Shown: piece after piece, positions 37,001 through 49,289 of the stretch | Layout: each line of letters starts with the position of its first letter | Numbering within the stretch: the stretch's first letter is position 1 | Origin: Struthio camelus | Lineage: Eukaryota > Chordata > Aves > Struthioniformes > Struthionidae | Length of the DNA: 64,000 bases | Direction: 5' to 3' | NCBI RefSeq assembly: GCF_040807025.1 | Contig: NC_090942.1 | Span: 42,982,911-43,046,910, forward strand | Program-made: the position numbers and the translations under genes | The notes under the pieces: generated by a model | What the model was told of the DNA's origin: nothing | Seen by the model: only the letters and a program-made list of their open reading frames with translations | Database searches by the model: none

Positions 37001-38980
37001 ACACCATTTGCTACAAAAACACAGGCATTGTGTAGTATACACCAGTTGGAAGGAGTCCATAAGTATACTAAAGTGTTCCTTTTGATGTTCTTTGAGAATA
37101 TGAATGGCAAGCTAGTAATGCAATGATATCACTGAACAACTTCGTATCCAACCATGGTAAATGTGAGGTTACCTTACTTGAAAGGCATAATCTAGCCAAA
37201 TTACCTTTCTAACCTCTGAAAAGAAAAGAATCTTTCATGTGAATAAGCATTTCAGAAGAATGCAACTGAGCCAAATAATCATCATTTTGACATTTAAAAA
37301 TCCACTTTGATAAAGATCCCAGTGCCTATGACAATATTAATACAATTATAACAACTAGGAAAAAGGCTAAGCTTAACGTCTGACAGAAAGTCAGAAGCAA
37401 GTCAGGGAAGACAATTCAAGTACTCTGATTTGCCAGCTTTGCACCAAGTCACCTCCTCCCCGCCCCCAAAGATCTTTGTCACCTTCTCCACACTATTTCC
37501 TGGGGTGCCTCTTAGTGTGCTACAAGCCCCAAAAACCAGAGAGAAGAGATTGCAGCTTCTTAGGCTCACAGACAAGATGCATATATTTCTTTCTGTGTGG
37601 GTGAGAAGCTGATGTAATGATTCCCAGTCCACAGAGCCACAGCCCTGTTCTACCTGCTTATAGGACAGAAACCTTGGACGATCGAGGCCTCACCTGCATA
37701 ATTAGACCATGTGTCTGCAGAGAACAGTTTCCTGAGCCAAGATCTTGCCTTAGGCAAGATGTCATGAGCTCCAAGGTAGTCAAACTGAAACAGAACCAAG
37801 AAGGAGAAAATGGTATCAATATGATGATGATATAATCTTTAGCACAATGGCTTGAGAAGAGGAATAGGTCACAGTCCACAGATATTTGATAAATACTGGA
37901 GAAAGAATAAACTTCAGGAAGGTCTGTCCTATGAACATGATTTACTTTAGAAGGGTGCTCTGTACAAGGTGCAGAAAGCACAGCAGCAACTCCTAGCTGT
38001 TGTAAAAAGGAAGTTTGTCAGGAAAGAGCTGGATCAAGACAGTAACTCTAAGGGCATATGAGTTTTTTCCCTCATTCCTCTCTGCAGGTGAAATGTTTTC
38101 CATGCCTGTGAATCCCTTCTGCTGGATAGGAAGCCATTCCCCAAAGTAGGCCAGCCTGATGATCACTTCTTTTCCTTCTGAGAGTTTAAATTCTCTTCAT
38201 GAAAACCAGCTGTCACTCAGGTGTTCCTATTAAATGTGTAGTCTGGAGTGGCCTGTGCATTTTAAAAATTTACTAGTGCTCCATTTGCATGAAATAGCTC
38301 TATGATAGTCTGAGAAATTATATTGTAGTTTATAAATATTTTGTAGTTTATGAAAATTTGATTAATGTGGATAAAATAATACTTTATCAGCTCTTCTCTA
38401 TGTTACCCCTATATCGAGGGTTTAAGACCAAAGTACACGGAGGTCGCAAGGCCCTGCTTTGGATAATTTGAGGACGTCTAGCTGTTTAGCGAAGTAGAAA
38501 AGCAGGTTGCTCTGGGCAGCAGCAGAGGCGAGTTAATGCTCTCAGCCAGAAGGTGTTGTGCCCAGGCAGTCGGGAAGGCTGAGGCTCCAACTTTGACAAC
38601 TGTATGTCCTTTTCCAAGGCTGAGTTCTTGAAGCCATGCTCACAAAATAGGGAAAGGGACTGAGGTCTCTCAGGAGCTGATCCACCAAAGACAAGGAAGG
38701 CATTAGGCATGGTCAAAGCGGGCTGGCAGGCAGCCAGAGGATTTACTGCTAGAAAACTAGGTCCCTTTGGGGTTATGCGTTGCCAAGTAGCCTCTTGGAG
38801 GCTCTGGGTGTTGGGCTTAGGTATCAAAAGTGTTTGGAGGGGGAAGTCACATGAGTATCTGAGCCCTTTTATAAACTGAGCTACAAGTGAGACTCAAAAG
38901 CAGTATGGAACAAAGCGCCAGGATGGTAGGGTTTATTATTATGCAAATGGTGCCATACAAAGAATAGTTAACTGATCCTT
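34010..38980. other. Non-coding stretch, no supported gene
   Basis: Short frames on both strands, none recognised. A 9-bp tandem repeat GAGGGCACA x 2 lies at 34912-34929, and a second POU-like word, TGCATAATTA, at 37695-37704. A minus-strand 87-codon frame at 35881-36144 has no supporting context. Confidence 0.55.
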
Positions 38981-38989
38981 ACTTTTATA

Positions 38990-40630
38990 AACTGCTCTTT
39001 GAAATACTTCCAGAATTCTTCATGGGAGAGTCCCTGAAATCTTTGACATTACCATACTCTAAAAAGTTGGTTTATTAGGAACTTCGGAGGCCCAATGAGA
39101 AGGAGAGTTACTTCTTACATGTTACCCTGGACAAGGGAAAACTTTGAAGTCTTTGTATGTCATTTTTGACTGATTTTGTCATTTAGAAGTTATGAGATTT
39201 CCAAAAGGAAACTCTTGTTGGACAGAACAGTACGTATAATCATGTAACTGAATAAACTAAAGATGTGCAGTCTCCAGAGCCACTAAACATTTAATGCTGC
39301 TATTTCTGAACTAATTTATGGCTAGCGTTTTTTTCTCTACAACCTAATTATTAGTAAGCAGAGGCTGCAGTCACCCTTGAAAGAGAGATTCCGTCTGAAG
39401 CTGCCAGAATTTTTCTGATCTCATTAAACATTTCCAGCAGATTGTTGTAAATGATGAGAAGGAGCTGAGGCACCTGACTGAAGAATTAGAAAAGGAAGGA
39501 ATAATTAAACAATATCATAGAGAAATATATTACAAGATTTTTATCTATCCAAAGGGCATTATTTTGCAGTCTAGATTGTAATCATAATTGTGATTTAGCA
39601 AGGCACTTCTTAAAGACTTATTTTAAGTGCATTTAAAGTCAGAGGGTCTGAAAAGATATGAAAGAAAAGATACGAAGAAGCTGCAAAAGTTATCTCAGGT
39701 GCTGGACTTCATTATACCAGTCCCCTGCACAGGAAGACACCCTTACCAACTGATTTTATTAAATCTTGTGAATGCCAGCTAGACCATTTAATACCAGCAG
39801 ATGCTTTGTAACACGCTCTAAGCTTTCCGTGGAAAACCAGGCAACTTTTACAACACTATGAGTAAGCTTGCAGATCAGTATCTTCCTGGGTACTTAAAAT
39901 ACAGATAACAAGGGACTTGACCCATCTTATGAAAAATTCCATAGCCATGTGTAGCAGAACAGTATTAGCTGGAAATGACCAAAGGTATTCATTGCTACTT
40001 CCTAAGGGTAAGACTATCTTCTGCATCTCCAGAGAGGTGTGAGTAGCAAGCTTGGGAGGGGTTCGGCGATCACAGGCACCCATTCTGCAACCAGTGCCTG
40101 GATTAAAGCGCAGCAAACAGGCGCCAGTACAAGGTTGTGTATGTACTAATCCGATGAAAGCGATGTGCCAGGGCTCAGACAAAAGTGAGCCGGGATTGCT
40201 GTCGTGCAGCTAAGGATGAGGCCTGGCAGAAGGTAATTAAAGCAATTAACACTCTGGTGAAATGCTCATTTGGGCATCTTCTCAACCCTGATATCAGTGA
40301 AATGGAGAGCTCTCAGCAGCAGATGGATTTTTTTTCCTAGATGCAGAATGGTGCCTCATTCTTAAACACTTTAAAGAAAAATGTATTTAAAAGGCTGTGT
40401 GAGAGTCATTTAGGGATCAAAACATTTCAGAGGAGGACCAGAGACATTTTAAATGGCCTTAGATGAACTGTGGCATTATTGAAACTCTTAAGGTTTGTCA
40501 CATATGACAACATACAGGGCAAGTCAAGTGAAAAACCCCATGTTGGTGGCACAGGAAAACTGGCTGCCTGGAGCAAAGTAGGCATAGGTTTGTTTAAGCT
40601 GGTGACAAAAATGCTTCTTGTTATATATAT
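38990..40630 (+). pseudogene. Decayed coding sequence of unknown parent (candidate)
   Basis: All three plus-strand frames carry protein-like strings in succession, broken by stops and apparent frameshifts. Frame 1 (about 39010-39447): SLTLPYSKKLVY, RRPNEKESYFLHVTLDKGKL, DFQKETLVGQNSTYNHVTE, AAVTLEREIPSEAARIFLI. Frame 0 (39399-39905): IVVNDEKELRHLTEELEKEG, LKRYERKDTKKLQKLSQVLD, NFYNTMSKLADQYLPGYLK. Frame 2 (39923-40211): LAGNDQRYSLLLPKGKTIF. Frame 0 again (40200-40340): AAKDEAWQKVIKAINTLVK. Frame 2 (40340-40390): DAEWCLILKHFKEK. No clear introns separate the blocks, which favours a processed pseudogene or a dead single-exon gene. No poly-A tail is seen at the 3' end. The parent protein is not recognised. 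Protein-likeness was judged by eye only, and AG-rich DNA can look coding, so this is a candidate. Confidence 0.35.
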
Positions 40631-40639
40631 TTTAAAAAA

Positions 40640-43600
40640 CTAGCAGAATCTGCTTTCTAGATCTGAGTGTAAGCTGTCAAACATTTTACATGAAGAGTCA
40701 CTCGTTTTTTAATTCAAGCCATATCCATAACCTTTTTTGGTTTTGCTCTAAGCAAGTATTTCTGTGACTGCATCTTACTGGCACCTGAGTTTCATTTGGG
40801 TGAATCCAACCTTGTGCAGCCTATGACATGAAGTCAGTGCACTACTTCAATCACAGTAAGAACAAACATTTAGCATAGTGAATACTTACTGGGTGGCCTT
40901 TGAAGAAAATGCAAAGTTGTGGATGAACATAACTGCAGAAAAATGAACTTTCAAATGACATGAACGATAATACTTATTCCTGAAGTGTTGGTCCGCTGAG
41001 GGTCTGGTCCAATGAAAGCAATATATTCATATAATAAATCCCAAATAACCACAGATAGATGAAACATGGATATTTCACTCACAGAATACCACGGACTCCA
41101 CACTCAAAATAAACCACATTTAGATCCATTTTCTTATGTTAGCAGTATTCCCAGCTGACATCAATATGAATATTTATGGAACAGGCAGCAACCTTGCAAG
41201 AACCGGAGAATAATAATTTGGTCCAGAATGTGTGCATAAGATTTCATCTATAAACTTTAAACACGCATTTAAAAAAAAAAATTGTCTTTCTCCCACCAGA
41301 TCTATTCCAGGAAACCATTTTCTGTATCTATCTATATCCAATAAAAAGTAATAAGAAGGGCCAAACTTACAAGCTGAATTATTAGTGCTGATTTATTAGC
41401 TTTTTGTTTACTCCTTAACTTTTTTCACTTTCAGAGCTAGAAAGGCAATCTAGGTTTCTTTTCAGAGTTGCATCTCTAGAACATTAATCTTTTCAGAGGC
41501 AGACTTTGGATTAGCGGGTTACAATAAAACTTTGAGACTTGGCATATTTTTTTTCTCTTGCATCTTTGCTGTTCTTTTCCCTGCTCTGTACAAAGATACA
41601 TCTATAGTTCAAAGATGCCTGCTCTTGGCACACTGTATTTTTACTGGTGGCTTCAGATGCTCTGAGCATGACAGTGTTCTCTAGTATTTTTTTTCCTGTA
41701 AGTCTATTTTTCCTAATCTTCAGCGCCCATCCTCTATTATAAGTAATAGATATTTATTTCATCTTGCACTAGTGCTCTTCATGTCTTTGCAATTTCCAAA
41801 GAAAATAGCACCGTGCCACTTTGGTTTGAAAATGAGAAGGCAGCTGCCATTTTGATACTGTTTTGAAGAGAAGAACAAAAACGTGCTTCAGGCCAACCTG
41901 CAAGATGGTGTGTACTTTTATGTGAGTTTTTTGAAAGGTTCACATTTCTAAATTTGCCTTGCTGCTACTGAGGAATACATGAAATGTGGCCTGAAACTCA
42001 GAAGCTACATATAAAGCAATAGGCATCGTTCGCAGTCCCTCAGTCTGACTGAGTCTGTCAAACTCATTTGCACCTTTCTTCTGGTGGCCAAGAGAGCTGC
42101 AGTTATATAAGATCTCCATGCTGAGAGACAAAAGAAAGCATAAAAAAATATAAATTGAGGCAAGGATTATTGTCCTTGTACTTCTTCTCCTTATTTCTTA
42201 TTTATTCTTCCTCCAATTCAGTCTTGATCTGATCATAAGCATGATGCCAATAGTTTGAACCTTCTCACATCCACAGTTAGAGGCCAAAGAGGTATCAGAT
42301 AATGACTTCTGTTAAAGGCAGGAACACTGTCCAGGTGGACCTTGCTCTGACACATGCTATACTGCACCCCAAGCTTTTCAGCTGATAGAACATCATTAGC
42401 TCTCAAAGCTGGCCATGAGCCACCATGTTTCCTTTTTATCAAACTGTAAATGAGCTTTTTATATAGCTACTGTGTATAAGAAATTGTAAAGTTCTGAGAA
42501 GAAGCTGCACCGTGGTTTGGGCATGGTTTTCAGGAAAAGCAAATCCTTCTCACATATTTCATAAGTGGAGGACCTTTTTTCCCCCCAGCATGCACAGTCG
42601 GGTTTGTTGGCACTGCACCACATTGTCCTGGCCAGGCAACAGCCCAGCATATAGCTGATTTGGGCTCTGTGTCCTGCCCGGCTGAACCGCCCACTCGCTA
42701 TCCGCAGCTGACACCGTTGTTCCCTCCTGCCAAGGTGCGAGTGGCCAAACACTGTGTACTCTCATAGCGTGCATACCGCTTTCATCAATACATTTTGGTT
42801 TCTCATTTTGAAATTGTGCTCCTAATTCTACGTGGCAGGAGGGCATGTCTTCCCTGAAAAAGGGCTGGCTGTGCTGTGAATAGAGGAACATATGCGACAT
42901 TCAGCGTTTGTGTCAATTAGGAATGTTTGAATAGTGTTTATACCAAGTAGGGTTGTTTCAATATTTTAATGACTACTGATTTTTGTTGTGAAAATGTTTG
43001 TATGTGCCATACATTTGCAGCAGAGAGCTAATCTCTCTTCGGTATTCACTGTACACTCAGATTCAGCCTGTGCACAATAGTCGCCATAATAACCAGGCAG
43101 CCATTTATCCCCTGCACAGGTAAAATAGGACTCTCATACAGGGCCCAGAGCTATTCTTCTTCAGAAGAACAAATATCTTCCTCCTGGTGACTCAAAGCTG
43201 CCATGTCAGAAACAGCTTACCTAGAAACCAAAACAGATTCAGCAAATGTTTAGCAACATTAATGAAAGCTGAATGCAATCGCAATGGAAAGGGCTAATAT
43301 ATATGGCATCTGAAAATAACTTGGTTGAAATTGAAATCTGACGGAGACTTTTTATGTAAAGTACTGCTTTCAGCTTGCCAATTGCAGCTTTTTATAAATA
43401 GTTCATAGTAATGGCATGCCATGATGGCTTTCACTAAGTGCTTGTCACATGAAAGAGGAAAGCACAAAGGCTGAGAACCCTTCACACTGTCCTCTGTCCA
43501 CACGCTATGGTTGCTGCCATAGACAGCTTCACTATTGCCCGATAACGCATTATGGTATCGCTTCTTTACATGCTAAAGGTTAAAATTGAATATTGGTTAA

Positions 43601-44032
43601 ATCCATATCTCTTCAGTGTATAGCATTCTCTGTATTCCACGAGAAAAATAAGTATGCTTCAGTATTGTCAAATATTAAGAGAAAGTGAAATTGAATTCTT
43701 TCTCTAGTTTATATTTAGATAGAACAATTAAAACAAAATATTTAACTCAGTTTGAGCAAGATTACAAAAATATCAGATTGGTCATTTGGGGTAATTATTA
43801 GAAAGGGTTATTTTTGTGATTATTGTATTTTAATGGTTTATAAACAGTAAAGAGCAATCCTTCTGATGAAAGACTCAGAAGACGAAAACTAAGGAAGTCC
43901 ACTAGTGGCTGCCTATTAGGTTACATGAATTTTGCCTCCCTAAACTATTTTTTTCTGAGAATTTTTGTCAACATTATTTTTAGACAACCATTACATAAAA
44001 CAGGAGTGGCTCGCAAGCTTGCAAGGAGCTCC
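40640..44032. other. Non-coding stretch, no supported gene
   Basis: AT-rich, with a short A10 run near 41.27 kb and a GC-richer patch at about 42.59-42.74 kb that opens overlapping minus-strand frames (97 and 113 codons). A minus-strand 48-nt segment near 43.22-43.27 kb has good acceptor- and donor-like flanks but no recognisable product. Nothing assigned. Confidence 0.55.
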
Positions 44033-44057
44033 TTTTTTTTTGGCAAAAAAAAAAAAA
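44033..44057. repeat. T9-GGC-A13 homopolymer foldback
   Basis: A run of nine T's is followed by GGC and thirteen A's, a self-complementary arrangement able to form a small hairpin. Just upstream lie two short palindromes, GCAAGCTTGC and GGAGCTCC. Run length in such tracts is prone to sequencing error. Confidence 0.85.
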
Positions 44058-44741
44058 GTGCTTAAGTGCTTGTTAGTTGATTTGTAATCTGGGAACAAGT
44101 CTGTCTGAATTAAGGCTGGCTACAAGAAGTGAAAGGCTCATAAGCCAAGGGAATAGCCCCCGGGATACGTGTGTCCCATGGAGCCCAGCTCCGCTGTGTC
44201 TCAACGCATCAGTTGGCCACTGAGGGGAGGCTGCTCGAGGAGGAGCTCCCATATATCGTGAGGCCACGTGTCCTCAACTACAAATTCGTTTTCCCAAAAG
44301 GAGGGGATGGCACCTGCTGTGGCATCGCTGGCCTGCAGCACTGAGCAGCCAGATTTGGTGATGCCAGCTGCCAAGCAGGTGTTGTGGCACTCCTGTCCTT
44401 CCCAGGCAGCTGTGTATAATGTGATGGAAATGCCTGGCCCGCCACGCAATCCCAGATTGCTCTAAAAATTAACCCATATGATTCAGTGCTAAGGTATGAA
44501 AGGTACAGCTAATTTGCAAACGCACTGCGCACTTTATTCACACTTGCAAGTGCTGTTTGCTGCAATGTGAGCATGCCCTTCTCTGCTGGAAAGGATAAAA
44601 TTCCCTTTCTGTGTTGGCAGTAGAGTTTTATTTCATTCCAGGCTGGTGCCACATGGCTGTGGAATTAGCATTGCCCTGCAGCTCCCAAGCCCCATGAGGG
44701 TCTCGGCACTGATGGTCCCACTGTGACCTTCTCATTTGCAG

Positions 44742-44846
44742 CTCGGTATGTCAAAACATCCAAGAGGGAATAAGCCATTTTCCCAAGTGATCTGTGACCT
44801 AAGAGACTACCAGCTTCTTCTCAGTAATTGTCTGACACGTGTACAG
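44742..44846 (+). other. Exon-like segment (105 nt, 35 codons)
   Basis: The segment follows CTTCTCATTTGCAG, a good polypyrimidine acceptor with a possible branch sequence CTGAT about 30 nt upstream. It ends in ACAG|GTAAGG, a near-consensus donor. Frame 1 is open for all 35 codons and includes MSKHPRGNKPFSQVICDLRD; the other two frames contain stops. The length is a multiple of three, so skipping would keep frame. The product is not recognised. It is phase-compatible with the segment at 46024-46123. It could be a coding exon, a long non-coding RNA exon, or chance. Confidence 0.28.
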
Positions 44847-45007
44847 GTAAGGGGTCTTTCCAACTCTGCTTTGTCCCCTTTTACTCCCAGGACCAGTGTG
44901 AGGACACAAGAGCTGTTCACACGAGTCCAAGCTTTCCACTGAAGAGTACATAATACACAACACATATTTCAGAAGTGGATGAGCAATAATATCCCTTTTT
45001 TAAAAAA

Positions 45008-45125
45008 TGAAGGAAATAAATAGAGGCATAGTCCACTTGACATTTAAGCCAAGACCACAGAAATTTAATGATAGAGGTTGAAATAACAGGGCTCTGGTTT
45101 CCAAGTCCAGAGCAGATCCATTTAA
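45008..45125 (-). repeat. MIR-like SINE relic
   Basis: GGAAATAAATAGAGGCATAG, then CACTTGACATTTAAGCCAAG, ACCACAGAAATTTAATGAT and GGGCTCTGGTTTCCAAGTCC follow the order of the reverse complement of a MIR-type SINE ('gaaactgaggcac...aagtgacttgccca...cacacag...gaacccaggtctcc'). Old and diverged. Confidence 0.45.
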
Positions 45126-45139
45126 TCTACCTGGTCCAG

Positions 45140-45205
45140 AAGCATTTAGGAGCCTAAACTCCATTGATTTCAGTGAATTCCAGGGTCCTAACTGCTAGAG
45201 TTTCA
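45140..45205. repeat. Old amniote interspersed repeat fragment
   Basis: TTAGGAGCCTAAACTCC followed by ATTGATTTCAGTGAATTCC and GGTCCTAACTGC matches the remembered motif 'taggagcctaa.tcccattgatttcaatgg...ggcacctaa'. It abuts the MIR-like segment. Confidence 0.5.
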
Positions 45206-46023
45206 GCTTTTATTCTGTGGTCTCTGCTGGGGTTTTTTGTTTTGTTTTGGGCTTTTTTTTTCCTGGCTAAAGAGTAAAATCGCCTGATGTTTTCACCTGA
45301 GTGAGCTTCTATATAGGCCAGCACCAAGGCAGCAGCTCGTAGCGCGGAGTGCCTAATGTTAGAAACCCCCTGTCGTATCCAGACTGCCTTTCTCTGGGGA
45401 ACCGTTACTTCTGAAGCAGAAGAAATGTAAATTCAGCTTCAAACACTGGTAGGAGGGTGAGTTCCTGGGATCCTTACTTATATGTTTGACAAAAAGTATG
45501 TAGTCTTTAAAACCCATTACCTAAGATCCACAGTTCAAATGAAATGACAGAATTTCTCCCTCGATTATTTATGGTTTGAATCCTTCAAGGAGGGAGAAGG
45601 CCATTTGTATTATCTTGGAATGTACTTTTTTAACATAAACCCATATTCATCTGAAGTTATGCAAAATTAATTTGGAAGCACTAGTGGTCTTGTAATCCTG
45701 ATGAGGCTAAAGACCACACGCAGCTGCTACACCACAAGCCAGCACTCGCATTTCATCTGCTGTGCCTTTGATGTCTCCTTGAAACTGCCTCAAGTTGATC
45801 ATGAAAGAGATAATTGTGTTTCAAAAAGGAAAAAAAGAACTTCCTATGTAGAAGCTAAATTACACATTTAAGCTTGACTGATTGGGGGAAGAAAAATCCA
45901 GCCAAACAAACAAGTCCTGCTGTCATCTCAAACTCAACCAAAAGCAGGTCCTAGGAGAATACTTTCATCCCAGCATGAAGCTGAAGCCCTGTGCAAAATG
46001 CTCACTAGCGATCGCATCTCCAG

Positions 46024-46123
46024 AGGTCTGAAGTCCATACCCAGCCCACAGAGTCACTTATAGAACCTCTTCTCATGCTTGATCACACTGGTTTGGGCTG
46101 GTTGTGGCGACAAAATGCACCAG
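46024..46123 (+). other. Exon-like segment (100 nt)
   Basis: It follows CGCATCTCCAG, a moderate acceptor, and ends CACCAG|GTGAGG, a strong donor. Frame 1 is open throughout (33 codons plus 1 nt), containing HTQPTESLIEPLLMLDHTG; the other two frames have stops. The start phase fits the end phase of the upstream candidate at 44742-44846. The surrounding 46.0-46.9 kb is GC-richer and full of overlapping frames on both strands, which lowers the weight of an open frame here. Confidence 0.18.
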
Positions 46124-46129
46124 GTGAGG

Positions 46130-49100
46130 TGCCTTCCTGGTGAACTGCACTGCATACCCTATCAGGGAGGGAAGAAGAAACATCACCAGGGTCAGAAATG
46201 CACAGCAGCTTCCCGTTTGTCATGCCCTGAGGATGCATGGGGGCAAGAAGGGCAGGGAAGAAAAGGAGTCAGAGCTGTCCACTGCATGGGGTGCAGGAAA
46301 GGGGAATCCTCCACACCCAGGACACTCGAGGAGTAAAATGTTTCTGTGTGCTCCTGTTTTGGGGGATGCTCTGTGCTTTCCCTGGGTCTCTAGGAGCCTG
46401 ATCAAGCTCTGAAAGCAAAGAACACAGGGAAACAGCAGAAGTAAAAGATAGGACATGGTGACAATGGGCACAATGCCTCTGCTGGTGAGAGCAGCAGGAA
46501 CTGAGGCAGGAGAGGATGATGCTAATAGGCTGTGGGGGAGCTGGTCTCTCCCTGAACCTAGGCCCTGGTGGGGCTGCGCTGAGTTACGTACAACCTCTGT
46601 AGATGTCCTTCGCTGCACACTTCCCCTCCTGCCCATACCCAGCACGCAGGTGGATGGGGACCAGCAGCATTTCCAACACCAAGCCTGACTTGGGGTATGT
46701 TGTCTCTGCTCCTCACAGGGCCGTCACATCTGATAGCTCCTTCAAGTCTTGGTTTGTGCAGGTCAGCACATGGACACAGGTCCCACTAAGTGCACATTTG
46801 TGTCCTGTCCCACCCCTCAGCTCACCTGGCCAGGCTCCTCTTCCACAACAGGCAAAAATTGAACTCCTTCTCCGTCTCTGAAAAAAATCAGTGGTCTGAT
46901 CACTCTTACTGCTGAGCTTCCAAGGGAGTACTCATGAAATGAGATATAATGAAGATCCTGTGCCTCCCACTGCCTTGTTGTACATGCTGTGCAATTTACA
47001 GTTTATACCAACCAGCGTACATGATTTTGTAAAACACAAGGAAGTGGCATTATTCTAAGAAGAATATTTTTATGATGATGCAACTTTTATGTAAAGGCAT
47101 ACATAAAAGGCAAGAAGGGACTTGGGGAGAGGACTCTGACACATTTCAGTGCTTGTGACAAAAGAGTTCGGCTTGCTTAAAAGTGACTCTGCGAGTGAAG
47201 CTCATTGCACAGAAGAAAATATGCTCATTAAATTCACAGGATAAGAGGAAACAAATCCGTTCTATAGCAGCTTTGTGGCTGTCATATAACTGTTTTCTGT
47301 ACAAACAGCACATTTTAGCTGACTTGTTAAAACTTCTGTTAGGGATCGCACAGATTAACATTAAAGTTTGAATGCTGTTACACCTACTGTACACACTGCC
47401 ACTGGGTCCCAAACAAGATGTCCAGCTGCAGGTCTGTAATCAGATCCAGGCCCAAAAGGATGCCCAAAAGCAGGCGTAACATCAGAGTCTTGCCCTGCGG
47501 AGGCTGTCCACACTGCACAGCAGTCTGATCTGGTCTTTTTAATGATGGAAGGAATTAAATCCTGGCACTGGCCATACACTGATGTTGGCAGTTCTCAGCT
47601 CTACATACTGAGACCTTTACAATGAGATGAACCCCTGCAGTCCCAGCTTCTTCCTTTCCCCTAGACATGGTAGCAACAGCCCCATTGAGGCAAAGCCAGT
47701 GTGACAAGGCATTCCTAGGACCAACTGCGAACTGCAGATCATTAACTTACTTCTCTCATGCTGCAGCATATGTCCCTGTGCTGTCTGCCCCAGAAATACC
47801 TCTGTGAGTGGATGGCTCTCACATTCACCTGAAAACCTGGGAAAAGTACATAACTTAAGGACGGCAAGCAAGTCCCAGGTGCTGAAGGATGCATAAGCAG
47901 AAGTCATGCATGTACCTGAACACTGTCTAGTATTTCCAGTGGACACAGGCAATACAGGAATGACTGAATCAAAAACTTATCAGCTGCTGCCTAACAGCTC
48001 AAAATCAGGTAAGTGAAATAGGCTTCCCAGTGGCCGAAGTTTGGAAATTATACCCTTCAAGTATCAGAGGACTATGAATAAAATTTAATGAATGGCTTTT
48101 TTTCTAAGACTAGTATATAAAAATGTTTCTTAAACTAAATTATTATAGCTATCCTTGGGGGATGGTTACCCCCTCACATTAATTTAGCTGATGCACATAT
48201 TTTCATTGTATTTATTTTCAGGTCTGAAGGGAATTCAGTATTATAGATAGCCTTTAAAAAAAGTAAAAAGGGTCATGACACTGTTCGTCATTATTTCTGA
48301 TAAATTCAAATACATTCAGCACTCCAATCAGTCTGCTCAGTACTTATATTGATTGGTAAATTAATAGCTCTGTGAATTAGTGATTGGAAAAATCTGATTT
48401 CTGAATTCAGTTTCTAAGTGGTCTATCAGTTTTTGGCATGTGCTTCAGCAGTGTCCCTGGCACTGGCCATATTCCAGTTGCAAACTCTTCTTCACTCACA
48501 GCAGTGCTACTTTAACACATCACTTGCCATTACAAAATTCAGCAATCAAGTTTAACGTTCCCAGCTGTGGTGACCATAAGAAAGGAGCTGCTGAGTTTCA
48601 AGTTCATTCTGAGCTGAGTTGGACCAAAATGTGTGAGGGGGACATCTCCAACAAGTTTTAGCTAGCTTTACCAGAAGACCGAGCGCTGCACTCTACTTTT
48701 AAGATTGAGGTCCACATTCACCTTACTTTTTCACTCACAGTCCCTTCCCAGCAGCTCTTGTGCTTGACCATAGCTGCACTCTAACCAAGAGAGAGGAGAA
48801 AGAGGCCTGTGGGTAAATCCTGCATACCAGATGGGCAGAGATGAAGCTAAGGAAGGCACAGAAGGCAGAGAGCAGTGAAGATGCTCGCAAAAAACAGGTG
48901 GAGCAATCTGTGTAGTAGGATCAGGAGACTGGAGAAGGAAAATAGCAAGCAAGCAAGCAAGCGATGTAAACTCTGCTGAAGGTTTCTCATATAGCCAGAT
49001 GCTTTTCCAGGAAGTGTTTTGGAAGCAATTTTCAGTTAATGAGCTCCCATGATACAATGGTTCTTGTCAGGGATCTATTTCATGCATCAAGAAAAAAGAA

Positions 49101-49200
49101 GAAAGCTTGGAGGTTGGTGCAGACGTGAGAGTCCTGCATGCACCTAATATGGACTGGCTCCAGGGCAGGCTCTGATAACACACCCCCCTTCCTCTTCTAA
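46130..49200. other. GC-richer then AT-rich stretch with isolated splice-like sites
   Basis: 46.1-46.9 kb carries overlapping plus frames and a 141-codon minus frame (46220-46645), none recognised. Downstream, a strong acceptor TGTGCTGTCTGCCCCAG ends at 47793 and a consensus donor TCAG|GTAAGT lies at 48008/48009. No single frame is open between them, so I do not join them. A short AAGC microsatellite lies at 48944-48962. Confidence 0.5.
48944..48962. repeat. AGCA tetranucleotide microsatellite
   Basis: About 4.75 copies of AGCA in tandem. Confidence 0.9.
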
Positions 49201-49203
49201 CAG

Positions 49204-49278
49204 GAATATAAGGGCTGAACAAGAGAATGTTTCTGGGGGGAGCGGAGAGGAAACTGCGCTGCACTTCTACGAGAGCAG
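49204..49278 (+). other. Exon-like segment (75 nt)
   Basis: It is preceded by CCCCCTTCCTCTTCTAACAG, one of the best acceptor sequences in the window, and ends GAGAGCAG|GTAAAG. One frame only is open (1 nt, 24 codons, 2 nt), giving NIRAEQENVSGGSGEETALH and so on. The length is a multiple of three. The product is an acidic, Gly/Ser-containing peptide not recognised. Alternatively, AATATAAGG at the 5' end resembles a TATA element of a small promoter in this GC-richer patch. Its phase does not fit directly onto the 46024-46123 candidate. Confidence 0.25.
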
Positions 49279-49289
49279 GTAAAGCAACA

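Noticed and set aside
44033..44057. Transposon terminus suggested by the T9-GGC-A13 foldback
   Set aside because: No matching inverted repeat, target-site duplication or transposase relic is seen nearby.
46220..46645. 141-codon minus-strand frame
   Set aside because: It lies in a GC-richer segment where stops are rare on both strands, overlaps several plus frames, and is not recognised.
47794..48008. Exon between a strong acceptor and a consensus GTAAGT donor
   Set aside because: All three frames contain a stop inside, so a coding exon is unlikely; a non-coding exon cannot be excluded.
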